Assembly (NCBI RefSeq): GCF_033958435.1
Contig: NC_134144.1
Span: 10,038,010-10,102,009, forward strand
Direction of reading: 5' to 3'
DNA length: 64,000 nt
Source: Carettochelys insculpta
Taxonomy: Eukaryota > Chordata > Testudines > Carettochelyidae
Part shown: one piece after another, positions 1 to 12,312 of the stretch
Numbering within the stretch: position 1 is the first letter of the stretch
How the letters are laid out: every line of letters starts with the position of its first letter
Made by a program: the position numbers and the translations under genes
The notes under the pieces: generated by a model
What the model saw: the letters and a program-made list of their open reading frames with translations, nothing else
Database searches by the model: none
What the model was told of the DNA's origin: nothing

Positions 1-369
1 ACGGTCACCTTGAGGGGGGTTTTTATGGGGGAAAATGGCATGAGAATTCAAGTTCCTAGCGCTCACATAAAAATAGCTGTCGTGCAGATTTGCATCCCCA
101 GCCAGGATCTTGCTTCCAGGAATGGAGGAATTTGTAAAGGGAGGGTGGGGTCAGGCCAGCTCCTGATGCTGCTTTGGTAGACAGAGTGAGGGGTGGGCGT
201 GGAAGGGAACGCAGGGCTGAGGCCGTGTGCTCGGCATGCGGATTAGAGATCCCATGGCGCTCCTCATCTGAGCAGATGTTTGCTCTCCTACCCTTTGGCC
301 AAAAGCCGCCCCCAGACTACCTGTTTCCTGCCTGTAAATGATATGTAACATCCCAGCAAGGGACTGTAG

Positions 370-817
370 TCCTCCCTTGCTTATATATTCATAATTGTGT
401 TTTAGTGGGCGTTGCCTTAGCTAAATGCACCATGATGCTGTTCACCCTCACAATGCAACTCCAAGGCTCTCTGTGGCTTCCACACCCCTTGCTAAGTACA
501 GGTTAGGATTCATGAAATTGGAAGGGCAATAATTTTCACAGAGGGCTCGCTCTGTGGATTGTGGTACTGGTCGTGGGCCAGCTCTGGGCCCATCGGAAGG
601 GGTGGAGCCTCGGGTAGAAGGGGCGAGGTTGGGGGTTACAGAGCGAGACGAAGCGTGCGTGTGCGTGCGAAAGAGAAACACTTGGCGTGTGAGAGACAGA
701 CTTTGAGACACAGATCGAGCGTGTGCTGCCATGTGTAGATGACGGCAACTATGCGTGTGTGCCGCAGACTGGGTATGTGTGACAGTCACACACAGCGTGC
801 GTGGTGGCTGCTGCTGG
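370..817 (+). promoter_or_regulatory. Candidate alternative promoter and non-coding first exon
   Basis: A TATA-like stretch (tatatatt type, about 380-392) lies upstream of a locally CpG-dense block at 640-815. The block ends in a strong 5' splice-site match, tgg|GTAAGAG, with GT at 818-819. The ATGs at 731, 739, 751 and 775 do not give an open frame that joins exon 2 in phase 0; the one at 731 is in phase but stops after three codons. Any exon here would therefore be non-coding, with translation from a Met inside exon 2. Alternative 5' exons are known for KLF7 transcripts, but nothing proves this one is used. Confidence 0.25.
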
Positions 818-1124
818 GTAAGAGAAGCCACCGTCTGTCTCTTTAAGGGAAATCTGCCCGGCTGTCTTGTCTCTCCTCCTCTGCTCTGAACTCCTGAGTT
901 AAGTCACTTAACATACATGCCGCAGACTGGAGCAGCGCCGCTGTGTGTCTCCCTCTCCCCTGCTCTGCAGAGATGGGGTACAGAAGCAGGAGAACACCCT
1001 GACTTCGGCACTACCCTCCCACGCCCTCCCAGCTAGCAGGAGAATCCTAGGAGCAGCTCAGCTGCAGACCAAACAAGATGGGGGAGGGGTAGCTGAACAC
1101 ATGCTGCTGGGTAAGCCAGAGTGA

Positions 1125-1180
1125 AATGCTTGGGGGGGGGCTGGATCCAGTGCCTGGGGCTGGTTTTGCCCATCCCTGGT
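1125..1180 (-). mobile_element. hAT (Charlie-like) terminal fragment
   Basis: On the - strand this reads from CAGGGATGGGCAAAACC into a GGCTGGATCC-type segment, the usual end of a hAT family with CAGGGGTGGGCAAA termini. The opposite end was not found, so this is a truncated remnant. Confidence 0.35.
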
Positions 1181-2031
1181 CTAGAGCAATGGGGATGTCT
1201 CTGCCCCTCCCCACACCAGAAGGTGCAGGGCCTCAAGCAGCATGCTGCAGCAACACCAATAACTAATAATAATTGGCACCCTACAGGGATTAAGTAGGTG
1301 GATCGGCATGAAGCCAAAATTTTCAGCAGTGGCAGGTGGCAGTGGGAGGCTCTGTTTTTAAGGTGTCCCATGCTGGGCACCCAAAGTCACTCATCCCCCT
1401 TGAAAACCTTGGCCTGAGCTTGCAGGACAACGATAGGTTGGGAAACAAGGATCCATGAACTCAGATCTGGGCCTTTCAGTTTTATTTAAAAGTGCCTTCA
1501 TTTCATTGTGATTCTGGGGCTTTCCACACCTCCTGTGCCCAATTTGGTTACTTCACCCATACCTGGGGAGTTGAATATTTAAGAACTTTAATTCTTTCCG
1601 AGTACTCTGACTTTGTAATAATATTTTTGGAAGCTGAGCTCCGCTACTTTAAAGCATTAAGGGCACGCATGAAATTTTACATCAGAGGATAAGTATTGTC
1701 CTATGGTCTCTGTGCTGCATTGCCAGAGTCAAGGTAACTTTTGTGTGTTTATATCCAAAATAAAACCACAGCTCTTAAAAGCTGCAGTTTGTACTTGGGG
1801 AACATAATGTTCGTATTTGGTAACTTGCAGTGCTTACACAAGAACATGTTACCATGAGTCTGAAAAGGTTTGTGATGGCAACAGAGTCTGCTTTGGGGAG
1901 TAATAAAAACAGCTTTAATTGGACAGTACTGGTGATCAACAGAGTGTGACAGAAATGTAGAAGCGATTGCACCTTGACAAAGAGGTATCTCTCTCACCCA
2001 CCCCCCAAAAAAGACTTAACCTGCTTGTAAA

Positions 2032-2093
2032 ACACACACACACACAAGCACAATATTACTTCTCATGCACACACACACACACACACACACACA
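2032..2093. repeat. (CA)n microsatellite
   Basis: Two CA tracts (about 2032-2046 and 2068-2093) are separated by a short interruption. The tract is likely polymorphic. Confidence 0.9.
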
Positions 2094-2143
2094 TTGCAAA
2101 TATTCCTATCCACGACTACATCGGGGCCTTCAGCCCTCTCTCT

Positions 2144-2583
2144 GGCTGTGCCTGCACTCGCAAGTTCTTTTGGACAATCAGGCTGTTTTTTGAAAGAACG
2201 CGCAGAGAGTCCACACACAAAATACGCTCTTTTGATTTGAAATCGAAAGAATGCAACTTTTCTTCTGGAAATCGTCTTCTACTCTGGGATCAGGAAGAGT
2301 GCCTCCTTTTGAAAGCTTCTTTTGAAAAATAGCACATATAGAATGCTCCTCAGGCCCTGTTTGTTTTTTTTTAAAAAACAGTCCTCATGACATCGGATTT
2401 TTCGATCCTTGGCCCGTTCTTTTTGAAAGAATGGGCTGTGCGGACATTATAAACTGAAAGAGCGGCTCAGTCTTTTAATCTTCTTTTTTTTGGGTGTGGA
2501 TGCGATCTTTCAAAAGAAGTTTTTGTGAAAGAGATCTTCTGGAAGAATTTCTTTTGAAAGATCGCTGTAATATAGACATAGCC
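2144..2583. mobile_element. Short inverted-repeat DNA element, TTTGAAAGA type
   Basis: The ends are ggctgtgcctgcact on the left and, inverted, ggctatgtctatatt on the right. The interior has many copies of a CTTTTGAAAGA-type motif in both orientations. A TCT trinucleotide flanks both ends (2141-2143 and 2584-2586). It has no coding capacity, so it is a non-autonomous element. It is the first of three elements lying end to end. Confidence 0.6.
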
Positions 2584-2588
2584 TCTGA

Positions 2589-2995
2589 GGCTATATCTAC
2601 TCCACAGCTTTATGCCTGAATAAGATATTCCAGAAGATGTATTCCAGAATAGTTTATTCTGAAATAGCACTGGAATACACAAAATGCATTTCGAAATAGC
2701 GCTCAGCCATTTCGAATTAGAGCATCTACGCACAACAGAGCCTGTTTCAAAATACTGGATGCACTATGGCTTACTTCAAAATAGGCTCTATTATCTGTCT
2801 ACACGGCCCCTATTTCCAGATAGCTATTCTGAAATAGGCACTATCCCTCATTAAATGAGGTGTACCTATTTCGAAATAAGGCAACTGCTATTTCAAAACT
2901 ATTTTGAAATAGCAGTTGCGTTGTGTGGACGCTCGCATGGTTGTTTCAGAATAGTAGCTGCTTTTTCGAAATAACTTTGCTGGGTAGACAGATCC
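2589..2995. mobile_element. Short inverted-repeat DNA element, TTTCGAAATAG type
   Basis: The ends are ggctatatctac and, inverted, ggatctgtctac. The interior is full of short palindromes such as ATTTCGAAAT and ATTCTGAAATAG. TGA flanks both sides (2586-2588 and 2996-2998), a 3-bp target duplication of TNA form. It is non-coding and non-autonomous, and probably PIF/Harbinger-like by target size and terminus. Confidence 0.65.
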
Positions 2996-3006
2996 TGAAA
3001 GACTAA

Positions 3007-3433
3007 AGCTGTGTCTACACGACAAAGTTTTGCCCACAGAAGAGGCCTTCTGTTGACAAAACCAGGGAACATCCACACTACTAATGAATTCTGTCTAGAC
3101 TCTGTTGACAGAATTCAATCTTTCTCTGGCAGAGTTATGTCTTGAACTTTTGAGGCATAGCTCCTCTGTAGACAGATTCTGTCAACAGAAAAATGGTGTA
3201 GTCGCTCGAGGGGGACCCTCTGTCGTCAGAGGGAGCTTCCAGTTCACTGGGCAGCCCTGTTTGCAGAGCTTCCAGTTGGCTGTTGGGGTGACAGACAGCT
3301 GGGCGGGCAGGCTGTTCTCTGTCAACAGAGGGTGTTGACAGGGGCAGCCCCTCTAAGATGTGAAAGTGTTCTGTAGACAAGAGTTTCTCTCAGGAAATAT
3401 CTGTTGACAGAACTCTGTAGTGGAGACACAGCT
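3007..3433. mobile_element. Short inverted-repeat DNA element, CTGTTGACAGA type
   Basis: The terminal inverted repeats are agctgtgtctacac (3007) and gtggagacacagct (ending 3433). The interior repeats CTGTTGACAGA-type motifs in both orientations. No clean target duplication was seen. It belongs to the same terminus group as its two left neighbours. Confidence 0.6.
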
Positions 3434-3874
3434 GAAGAGGGGAGAGGTAGGCAAAACTAAAAGAGAAAAGCAGCAAAAGTATAAAAGGTTATACTGAAAT
3501 AGAGGTAAATGAACACCAAGTGAAAATGCAGAATTTGGATAGGAAGTTTGAAACAATTGCAAAGACTAGAGTTATATGGAGTATGATGTACTTATACAAG
3601 ACTCTCCCTCTTTTCCTTGATCATAAGTAAGAGAAGTGCATTTGGTTTATTGCTTTCTGGGGAGTGGCGAGGGAGCGCCTTGGACAGTAATTCCTAGAAA
3701 TGATGGGAGCTGTGGGTGGGAAGCAGGAGAAGGCAGTGGAAAAGAAAACCTGAGAACGGAGCAAGACTTCTGGGAGGTCGTGAAAACACTTGTGACTTGG
3801 AGACTAACAGGCCCCTTCATTGACTAGGCTGTCTCCATACCGGCAACGTGCCCTACTTTCCCAGGCTCCCCTCT

Positions 3875-4149
3875 TAGGGTTTGTCTATACTTACGAGGAG
3901 ATACCCATTCAGCATTGATCTTCTGGAGTTCGATTTTTGCGTGCCTGGTATGGACACGTGAAATCGAATTATCTGGGGTCAGCTGTCAATCCCTGTACTC
4001 CTTGCTGTCAGAGAAACTCTCCTAACAACCCTCCTCAGTGATACGGGCTGGGCAAGTCAAATGCCATAAGCTGATTCGAGCTATGCAATTTCCGTAGCTA
4101 GAATTGGGTATCTGCAATCAACTTACCTAACTAGTATAGACCAAGTTTT
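3875..4149 (+). mobile_element. Harbinger-like MITE, copy 1
   Basis: The left end is tagggtttgtctatac and the right end is gtatagaccaagttt. The interior has the family core: tcgatcttctgg, tctggggtcagc, ctgtactcc and agctagaattg. Six further copies lie in the window. The target duplication has decayed. Confidence 0.65.
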
Positions 4150-4494
4150 CACCATCCTGCCTGTTGTATGGTATTTCTGGTAGGGGCAGAGAAAGTGGGG
4201 AACATTTTTGGGGAAGGCTGATGACATAATAAGGGATATATTACATAATTATATGACCTAGGAGAACACCAGCGCATCAAGACATCTTGGTTGGGTATAC
4301 AACATGGGCACTGTGAATTGCTGGCTGTTATTACTGCCTGCTGCTATTCGCTTCACACTTAAATGGCACTCTCTCATTCGTAGCTCTCAAGATGCTTTAT
4401 AAACGTGGGTCAGTCCCCTGAGATCATTTCACCAAGAGCAACATGAAAGGGCATATGGCCCTGCATTAATTTACATTAGCTGATTATTTGCTCC

Positions 4495-4615
4495 AGACTT
4501 CCGAAGTGGCTTGTTCAAAGTCACCCCGGAAATGAGTGACAGAGCTGGCAAATGGGACCTGGAGTCAGCCAGTCTCCTGACTCGAAGTCTCATGCCTTGG
4601 CCACTGGCTGCAAAG
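4495..4615. repeat. Old L3/CR1-like fragment
   Basis: The order of phrases (aagtcacc, gagtgacagagctgg, ctcctgactcg) resembles the tail of ancient L3/CR1 repeats shared by amniotes. It is heavily diverged, and the call rests on memory of the family. Confidence 0.3.
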
Positions 4616-5100
4616 CCTGCTAGACAGTACGTTTGCAGAATAGCAATGAGGCACACCTGAGAATTAAGCAGTTCCTGGTCAGCTGCTTGGCAGACCGGTT
4701 CTGAATTGCGCGTGCGCCATCGCCAGGGTTTAATAACTGGGCTCAACTCAACGATGGCAGGAATGCAGAAGTAAATTCTTTTATAACGCAGTTTTACAGG
4801 AGAACTGCTTGAAAAATGACCAGCATCCCGTGCCATGCAAAGAGAAGGAAGCATCGGTTAGTAGCAACGCACAAGTGATGAAATCTATGACAGGCAAGTG
4901 TCAGCAGGTGATGTGTGAGGGCAGGTGACCTTGGGAAATCACCATGTGCGGACTGGCCTCTGTGCCTGCAGTTGGGGGGGAGGGGAGGAGAAGGCAGCCA
5001 TAACATTCAAAACCAGTGTGCTGCTGCTTTTGTGTATTTCCTGTTTTCTCTTTTTGGTAACGCCAACGTTAGTAAAATACGGGAGGTTTACCATCAGTTA

Positions 5101-5190
5101 GAATCATAGAACACTAGAACTGGAAGGGACCCCAAGTGGTCGTCGGGTCCAGGACCCTGCCCACGTGGCAGAACCTGGCACGTTCTAGAT
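5101..5190 (-). mobile_element. CR1 LINE 3' fragment, part 1
   Basis: It starts with the typical inverted CR1 3' end (tcatagaa, ctggaagggacc, aggaccctgcc). It is continued at 5376 after a small hAT insertion. It is a remnant only. Confidence 0.75.
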
Positions 5191-5375
5191 CCGTGGTTCC
5201 CAACCTTTTCACGAGTGTGGACCACCAATTATCTGCCCTTGAAACTGTTCACAAGCCTCCATCAAAGTCAGTTCTATTCTCTATGATCATTTTTATCTTT
5301 TGCTTTTTCATGGACCCCCTACAATACTCTCCAGGATCCCCAGAGAGTCTGCAAACCGCAGGTTGGGAACCACTG
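5191..5375. mobile_element. Small hAT element inside CR1
   Basis: The termini are ccgtggttcccaacc and ggttgggaaccactg, the CAGTGGTTCCCAACC class. The flanking octamers match at 5 of 8 positions. It splits the CR1 copy, so it inserted after it. Confidence 0.65.
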
Positions 5376-5605
5376 ATCTATGTAATTCCTGTTAGATATT
5401 TATCTAACTTGTTCTTAAATATCTCCAGTGATGGAGGTTCTACAACCTCCCTAGCCAATTTATTGCAGGACCAGACCACCTTGACAGGAAGCTTTCCTAA
5501 TGTCTAACCTAAATCTCTCTTGCTGCAATTTAAGCCCATTGCTTCTTGCCCTATCCTTAGAGGCTAAGGAGAATAATTTTTCTCCCTCCTCCTTATAATA
5601 CCCAA
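5376..5605 (-). mobile_element. CR1 LINE 3' fragment, part 2
   Basis: It continues the CR1 copy with typical phrases (ttgttcttaaatatctccagtg, cattgcttcttgccctatcc). On the - strand these decode the end of CR1 ORF2 and the 3' UTR, with stops. Confidence 0.75.
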
Positions 5606-7687
5606 GAATCATTTGTTCTTTTACAGGACATGCCAAATTCTGTCCTCACTTAGCTCTACCCAACCTCAGTGACTTTGCATGAGTTTTATGGGTCTCACCA
5701 AGGGAAGATCTGGTTTGCACTGACAAGAAGCCAAATGCTTTGTTGGTGTAGGTGGGGAAACTGGAGGTAATGGCTTGTTGCCCAGTGATGCCAGCTAAGG
5801 ATGTGGCTACATTTTCCATCCTTTAAAATAAATCTGATTTTTTGTCCCTCCATGTAAGCAGTTGGAAGCTTGACACTGCAGTCTGCTTTCTCGTCACTGA
5901 GATTTGTGTTTACCCCTGTGGAATGCAGATTGTCTTGCCTTGGTGAGATAGCAAACAGCTTTAAAACATTACCACCACAAATTACCCAATAGATAAAAAA
6001 AGGCAAAGAGTTAGCTTTTTTTATTGATTTTTGAGCTAAGAGTTGTTGGGCTGTTTTAAACTCTAAGCTGAATTCAGATCATTGATCTTAGTGTAATTGG
6101 GGCCATTGTTTGGCGCCCGTGTTTGCTATGATTTAGACATGGTATAAATGCTCTACGTTCTATTGGTCCTGACTCTGTTCCACAGCACGTTCGTCTCCTT
6201 CCCCCGCTTCAGTTTCCCAGGCAGTCCACGTGCGTCTTCCTCTCAGCAGCCAAAAACAATGTAGACGTGAACAATGTGGGGAGCCGTGAGATTCAACAGT
6301 GAATAGAAGGCATGGTAGAAGAAAGAACTCACCCGGTGGTTAAGTTGGTGTAGCCTCTCTGTCTTTTCTAGTGCCCCCTGCTGACAATGGGTTGCCTCAT
6401 TTTTTGACAGTCCTCCAGCTGAGTCACGTTTCAATTCCACACCCCATTCATGGTAACAGAAAGGCCAAACAAATCCCACAAGACCTCACGTCAGATCTCC
6501 AGCCCCTGACTCTGGCTGCAGCCTTTCTTCCAGCTCTGAATCCTCCTTATCCCCCTTACCTCAGGGGGCTTAATACTACCTGCACAATGGAACTGTGCAC
6601 AGTACAGAGACATCCCCCCCCACCCAACCTTTGGCTTTGGAATTTCAACTTAATGCTGCTCCTTGTTTATACGCCTTAAACTAGAGCAGAGAAAATAGTT
6701 CATAATAAATAACTTATTTCAATGACACCTCATATTTTGGATTTCTTCATCAACCATCTTGAGTTGTTAGTTCATGGCTTCAGTGTGACCATTCCCAATT
6801 TTGAAAACAGTCCAGAGTGAAATCTTAATTCATAGATGTGTGTTGGTGGGGAAGACATTTTAGCTACTCTTAGATTTTAATTAACTAGGTCTAAATAATG
6901 CATTTTCAGTCTTTGAGCCGGCATGGATACTTGCCCCGTTGTCATGTGCTATGTGGGCAAATCTTCTTGCAGGATCTCATCCTGGAATACCGCTTTACTT
7001 TCTTGAGTTCTTGGCCTCAGCACCATTTTTATTTATCTGAAATTCCACTTTGTGTGTGGCATTTTCACCATGCTCTGTGGAGGTCCGGCAACCTGATCCG
7101 CTGAGTACCGCAGAAAATGGACTGAGCAATAGTTAAAAGGTAACTGTCTCTTCTTACGCTTTATAATCTACGTGAGAGATGTTGGTTCCTGCTTGGACCC
7201 AACATTGAAATTAAACAGTTCACAAACCTAGGGGAAGGCTTGTATGACTTTGCAGTTGAAGTCCATGTCTTCCACTGACTCCAAACCATTCTGGTTAGTT
7301 ACATTAAGAGGACGTCTCTTCAGAGATATTCTGAAAAAGTCTAACATGGTATTTTCCATCTCTTACATTATCCTTATCTTGTTCCCTGCAATCTGTATTA
7401 GCCAGTGGTGGTGCCATGTAACATTGCAGAAGAAACTCTGGTTTGCATTGTCTGATATTGTTATGTGGCTCTGTGATGCTTTTTGTGGCTTATGCAGAAG
7501 GATAGAGTAAAGATTGACTGCTTGGGTGTAGCCTTTTGAATGTCTTTACTTCTGAATATGAATTGTATTAACATTACCAATATTGTTGTTTTTGCGTGGT
7601 TGGATTTGCATGGAATTTTTTTTGATTTCGTTAAAAATAGCTGCAAAAAAAAAAAACAAAACAGAAAATCCCTGGCTGTTCTGTTAG

Positions 7688-7845
7688 GGCTGTGGTGTCT
7701 AACCAGTTCTGAAGTAGTAGCCACTATAGCAAACTAGCCACATAATTCTGAAAATATATTTATGCTTCAAGCCAACTATCCACACTGAACTGGTCAAATA
7801 GCCACATATGGCTACTAAATAGTGTTTTGGGCACCACGGTTTGAG
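7688..7845. mobile_element. Diverged hAT-like element
   Basis: Possible inverted ends are gtggtgtctaacca near 7692 and ttgggcaccacgg near 7829, with atagccacatatggctac inside. It is an old non-coding copy with uncertain boundaries. Confidence 0.35.
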
Positions 7846-9379
7846 TCTGTCCATTTCCTTAGTGCAAAGCTGTTTAAGTAGACACCTTTGGAATCCAGCC
7901 ATCCTTAACCAAAGCCCCTTTTGGTTTCTCATACATCTTCTATGTTGATCACATCTCTAACATTAACGAGAAAGACTTGCCTAGCTATTTGCGACAAGGT
8001 TTGTTGGACTGAGTTAACAATGATCCAGTTTTGATCTGACTTGATTTGGAATGGTCTGCACTTGATAGGATCTAGGTTCTTACTGGTTTCCAGTTGAGAC
8101 ATTAGGAACATCCTGGGTTTAGGACTCATTGGGTCAGAATCTCCCGTGATGTAAGTCAGTGTGGTTCTGTCAATGAAACGTTGTTAGTTTATGACAGAAG
8201 GAAATCTGGTCCTCTGAATTTATTAGAATGCTTGGGAACTGGAATATCCTTGGTTACACCCTGAAATTATGTCCCCTGACCAAGACAGAAAAATTATATT
8301 GTGCAGGTGTAAAATGGTGTCTCTCTGTGTATTAATTAAAGCTGCAGAATTGGTTTTATGAAGCTCTAGCTTGATTGCATTATTTCTCAAGGAGATCTAC
8401 AAAACAAGCCAAGCTTGAAGATGCCAGTTTCAACCTTTTTAATGTTCTCATAGATTCCAAAACTTGTGTTTGGGACATCTAGGGGAAAGTATAGCATTTT
8501 ATTTAGGATGAAAACAGACCCATAAAGCATGTGGTTTTGTGGTTGAATTACAGTGTCTGTTTTTTCCAAATTGTTTCCTTGAAAGTTTGCTGTTGGGGTG
8601 GAGACAATACAGGGAAAATTTTCAACACAGTAGGAATTACTTGGGAGCAATAAGCCCTGTATCATGTCTGGCACATCAGAGCTAACCTGTGCAGCAGAGA
8701 TGACAGAATTCTGCACAATTTGTTGCATTCTAGTCCAGTCCAGTCAGTGTCATGTGCTCTGGGTAATTTATTTGGATTTTAAATTCGATTTATTTTATGC
8801 CTTAAGCTTTCAGTGAGCTTCAGGTTTTTGTATTGATAAATAACTGCACTTTAGGAGCTGCCAAGAAATGCTGAAGATTTTGGCATCTGGGTGAGGGACA
8901 GATGATGGGTTTTGGAACCTGGGAAGTCATGAGGGCTGGTGTTGGCTTAGGTTATTCAGGAGGTGGTTTAGCCTTTTGGTAGTAGGCAGGAGATGTATCT
9001 TTTCACCTCCCTCTTTGGGACAGATCAGAGGGACCTTTGCACTGTTGAAATGAAGGTTTTTCTTGGAATACCTCAGCCTTCACAATTGCAAGAGAGGTGC
9101 TTGGTTTTGCTTTGAATACTTCAACTCTCTGGCTGCCTTACTGTCCTCCATCCCAATATTAGTTGTAGGGACCAAAAATGAAACAGCTACATTAATTTGA
9201 TGGTACTGCCCATCTGATCAGCAGCAAAGTAGTGAATGTGACGCACTTGAACAGCCTGCCAGGGAGAAGATGGAATTCACATATCTCCAAATTATTGTTT
9301 CATGCTGGTCTGCAGATTCAGGCAGATGTCTTGGTTTTCACGTGCTGAAGGCTTCCTTTGGAATCATGGGACTTGGGTA

Positions 9380-9704
9380 CAGGTGGGACTTTTCTAATCT
9401 GGAACTCTCTCGTCTGGCAACATCCATAATCTGCCATGATTTTAGTTAACCAGGCGACCGCTATTCATGGGTGTGGCCAAGTTTCCTGTGGTCTGATAAA
9501 GTTTGTTTCCAGCCACCAGTCCTGGCTCTCAGTGTTCTGGGCTGTTATTTAGTATAATTAACCCCTAAATGTTTTCTAAGAGCCCAGTAAGCAGTGGAAT
9601 CGGTGGTAATGCTGCTAGACAATATTGACCTCCCATGGTCTGCAGATTCTCTCGTCTGGCACTGTTCAGGTCCCAGGAGTGCTGGATTAGAGAGATTCAA
9701 CCTG
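9380..9704 (-). mobile_element. Tigger-like MITE, copy 1
   Basis: It is flanked by TA on both sides and has CAGGTT-type termini. The order of internal landmarks (gatgtt, cttggcc, aataacagc, caatattgtctag) is reversed relative to the other four copies. The TA target and the CAGGTTGA terminus are as in Tc1/mariner-Tigger elements. It is non-coding. Confidence 0.75.
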
Positions 9705-10474
9705 TAGTTAGTTTACAGTGTAAACAAGTCCTTTCTTACATGCATCTGGAAAACAGCAATTAGAAAGAGAGTTGGAAGTTAACCTTAACTAGAGCAGGTG
9801 CTACCTGAAAGTGTTCTAATAAGCTCCCCTCCAAGAAGACTCCTTTTAACTAGTGTAAATGGAGTCTGTCATTCAGACCTGCATATAAAACATGTTCAGT
9901 ATTTTCATTTTCTGTCACTGCCTAATCCAAGTACCAATTCTTAATTAGGTTTTGGATGACTTCCAGCTTCAATGCTTGATGTGCCATTATATCTGCAGTA
10001 AAATGGCACTTATCAGTAAGTAGCACATTCCAGATGAGAGAACTGCCTAGAAAAATTCAAAATCAAGATGCAATAAAATATCATAGTGTCAGTAAAACAG
10101 GAATCAGCTGAACAGAGCGAGCAAGTCCTTATGGGAGTTTCTGTACTGAATTCCTTGTAGGTATCTGGGCTTTTGTCAAAACAAGCACAGACCTTTATCT
10201 ACCCAATCTCCTTCATGCTACCGACTCCCAAAACAGCTCAGAAATGCTGAAGTATTATGAGCGCTCTACAGGGAAGCTAGATGCGTCTGAAGTGAACTCA
10301 CTTTTTTGGAGGGCTCACATGTCTAGGCCGAATTCTCATGTGCTACCTGGCTACAAATGTGGAACAACTCCATTGCCTTCATTGAGATTATCTGAGATAT
10401 ATGCTTTTTTCCCAGAGGCCATGTTTATCCATGACAGAGAATCCAGAATAAGATAGAGTTCAAATTTAAAGTAA

Positions 10475-10593
10475 ACTAACTACCCCTAATTTAACTCCAG
10501 GTATGGTCGCTCTTATTATGGAATAAAGATGTCCACACATGAAGTCAATCAAGAATAACTCTTCCAGAATAGTTGTCCTTGTAGACAAGCCCA
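10475..10593. mobile_element. Fragment of TTTCGAAATAG-type element
   Basis: Contains atggaataaagatgtccacac, ccagaatag and cttgtagacaagccc, typical of decayed copies of the short inverted-repeat group. The ends are not defined. Confidence 0.4.
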
Positions 10594-11146
10594 TAGAGTT
10601 CTGTTGGGGCAATAGTGTGGGATTTGAAAGTGTAAGATGAGTTTGCTTTGCCACTGATGTCAGGGTAAAACTCCCATCAATTCTGAGCTGTACAGAGCAG
10701 AGCATACTGTTGTGTTTCAATAAACAATAATTTATCTGCATTGAATAAGAGATAGAGATAAGGCAGCACATAGCCTAGACATCATATGTTTCTGGATTGA
10801 TATTAAATCAGTGCTAAGACAGCATCTTCAGGAAGAATCACAAAATAAAGGCCAGCTTCTCAGCTGATGTAAATATAGCGAAGTAACTGGAGCTGCACTC
10901 ATTTATACCATGTAAGGATCTAGCCTTACACATTTAAGTTGAATACAAAATATACAACACCTGCTTTCACTTGGGTGCTGTGTAGGACATCAGTGATGGG
11001 AAACCTAGGCTAGTGATGGAGCTGTGTGAGTGGCCTTCCTTCATCTCGATGGGCTGCAAGATTTTCCTAACCAAGATGGTCCCCAGGATGGGCTAACTTT
11101 GCTAACTGCACTTGCCTACCTAGATTTACAGGGTGTGCTGCCTGGC

Positions 11147-11305
11147 CCATAGCTAGAGCACTGCAAATCCACCGACATCCACTTTAGAACCATGGGCATC
11201 CGTATCCGCCAACATGGAGGTGGATATCCACGTATCCTTTATGCAGATATTGATACCCAGAGGTATACAGCAGATCACCACGGATTTGCAGGGCTCTAGC
11301 TATGG
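11147..11305. mobile_element. 159-bp hairpin element
   Basis: The left arm ccatagctagagcactgc and the right arm gcagggctctagctatgg are inverted complements with one mismatch. Between them are several gatatccac/gatatt-type words in both orientations. It has no coding capacity and is a foldback-like MITE. Confidence 0.6.
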
Positions 11306-11469
11306 CAGCACTTGGACTGGATGCAGAGGGAGTGCATGGCTCTCATGGTCAGTGCTATGTGCAATTAGCCTGCACCTCTCTTCCCACGCCCTTGCTTTAG
11401 GTGCATGTCACTTTAGCAATACTGGTAGAAAAAAAAATCGAAGTGAACAGAAACCAATACATACGTATC

Positions 11470-11651
11470 TCATAGAACTAGAAGGGACCTTGAGAGGTCA
11501 TCAAGTCCAGTTCCCTGCCCTCACAGCAGGACCTTTCACCATTTCTGGCTTTTTTTTTTTTAAATCTAACCTGCCCCAGACCTTTGAAAGGCCCCTCAAA
11601 GATTCAACTCACAGTCCTGGGTTTACAAGGCCAATGCTCTAACCCATGGAA
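11470..11651 (-). mobile_element. CR1 LINE 3' fragment
   Basis: Contains an inverted CR1 3' end (tcatagaactagaagggacc, aggtcatcaagtccag, cctgccctcac) followed by the phrase ending gctctaacccatgg. The copy is old and interrupted by a poly-T run. Confidence 0.75.
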
Positions 11652-12312
11652 TAGGGCAACCTTGCACATGGGCAGCAGTAAACAAAATTTCTCTTAGACC
11701 ATCTACAGAACCCAGGTGGGCCACATGCCACGCTCAACCACCAGGCAGCATAGTATTTTAGGATATGCAGCAATTTAAGAAGACATTGGGCTCTGGTAGG
11801 CATCTGTGGGGGTTGGGCAAGGTTCCAGTTCCGTGAGGGTTCCTAGCAAGTGATGTCCAGAAAGTACCTCTCTTGGCAACTGTATTTCTGTGGAGAAACT
11901 GGGCTGAGGTATTATAGGAAATGGCCACATGTAAGGTTGCCGTCTGTTACCCAGCTTCTGGTGTGGGTAGGAAGCCTCATGTAGTCATGTTCCATTTGTC
12001 AGCCATGACTCCACCTTCCTTGGAGCTGACTGAATTGTGAAGCAAGGTGGAAAGAGAATGACCTGTAGTTTATTGGGGGCATGCAGATTGGAGCCTGAGG
12101 GCACTTTTTTATCCCTATTCTGAAAAAAAAAATCACTCTGGTAACAACCCCTGGTCTCCTGCCTGTCTGTGTCACATATCTGATGGGAGCCATTTTCCTC
12201 CTGGAGTGGGAATCTCCAGGCTTTACCGCTGTAATCACGCACACACGTGCCGATGTTCGGTGCGGAGGGCCAGTGCATTTCCTGCACTTTGGAAACCAGA
12301 AGTACATTAGAC

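Noticed and set aside
448..831. 127-codon Ser/His/Thr-rich frame on the - strand
   Set aside because: It is produced by gtgtgcg-type low-complexity sequence; no domain, no gene context.
7540..7737. Frame of 65 codons with a Lys-rich run
   Set aside because: Runs over an A-tract and into an old repeat; not coding.
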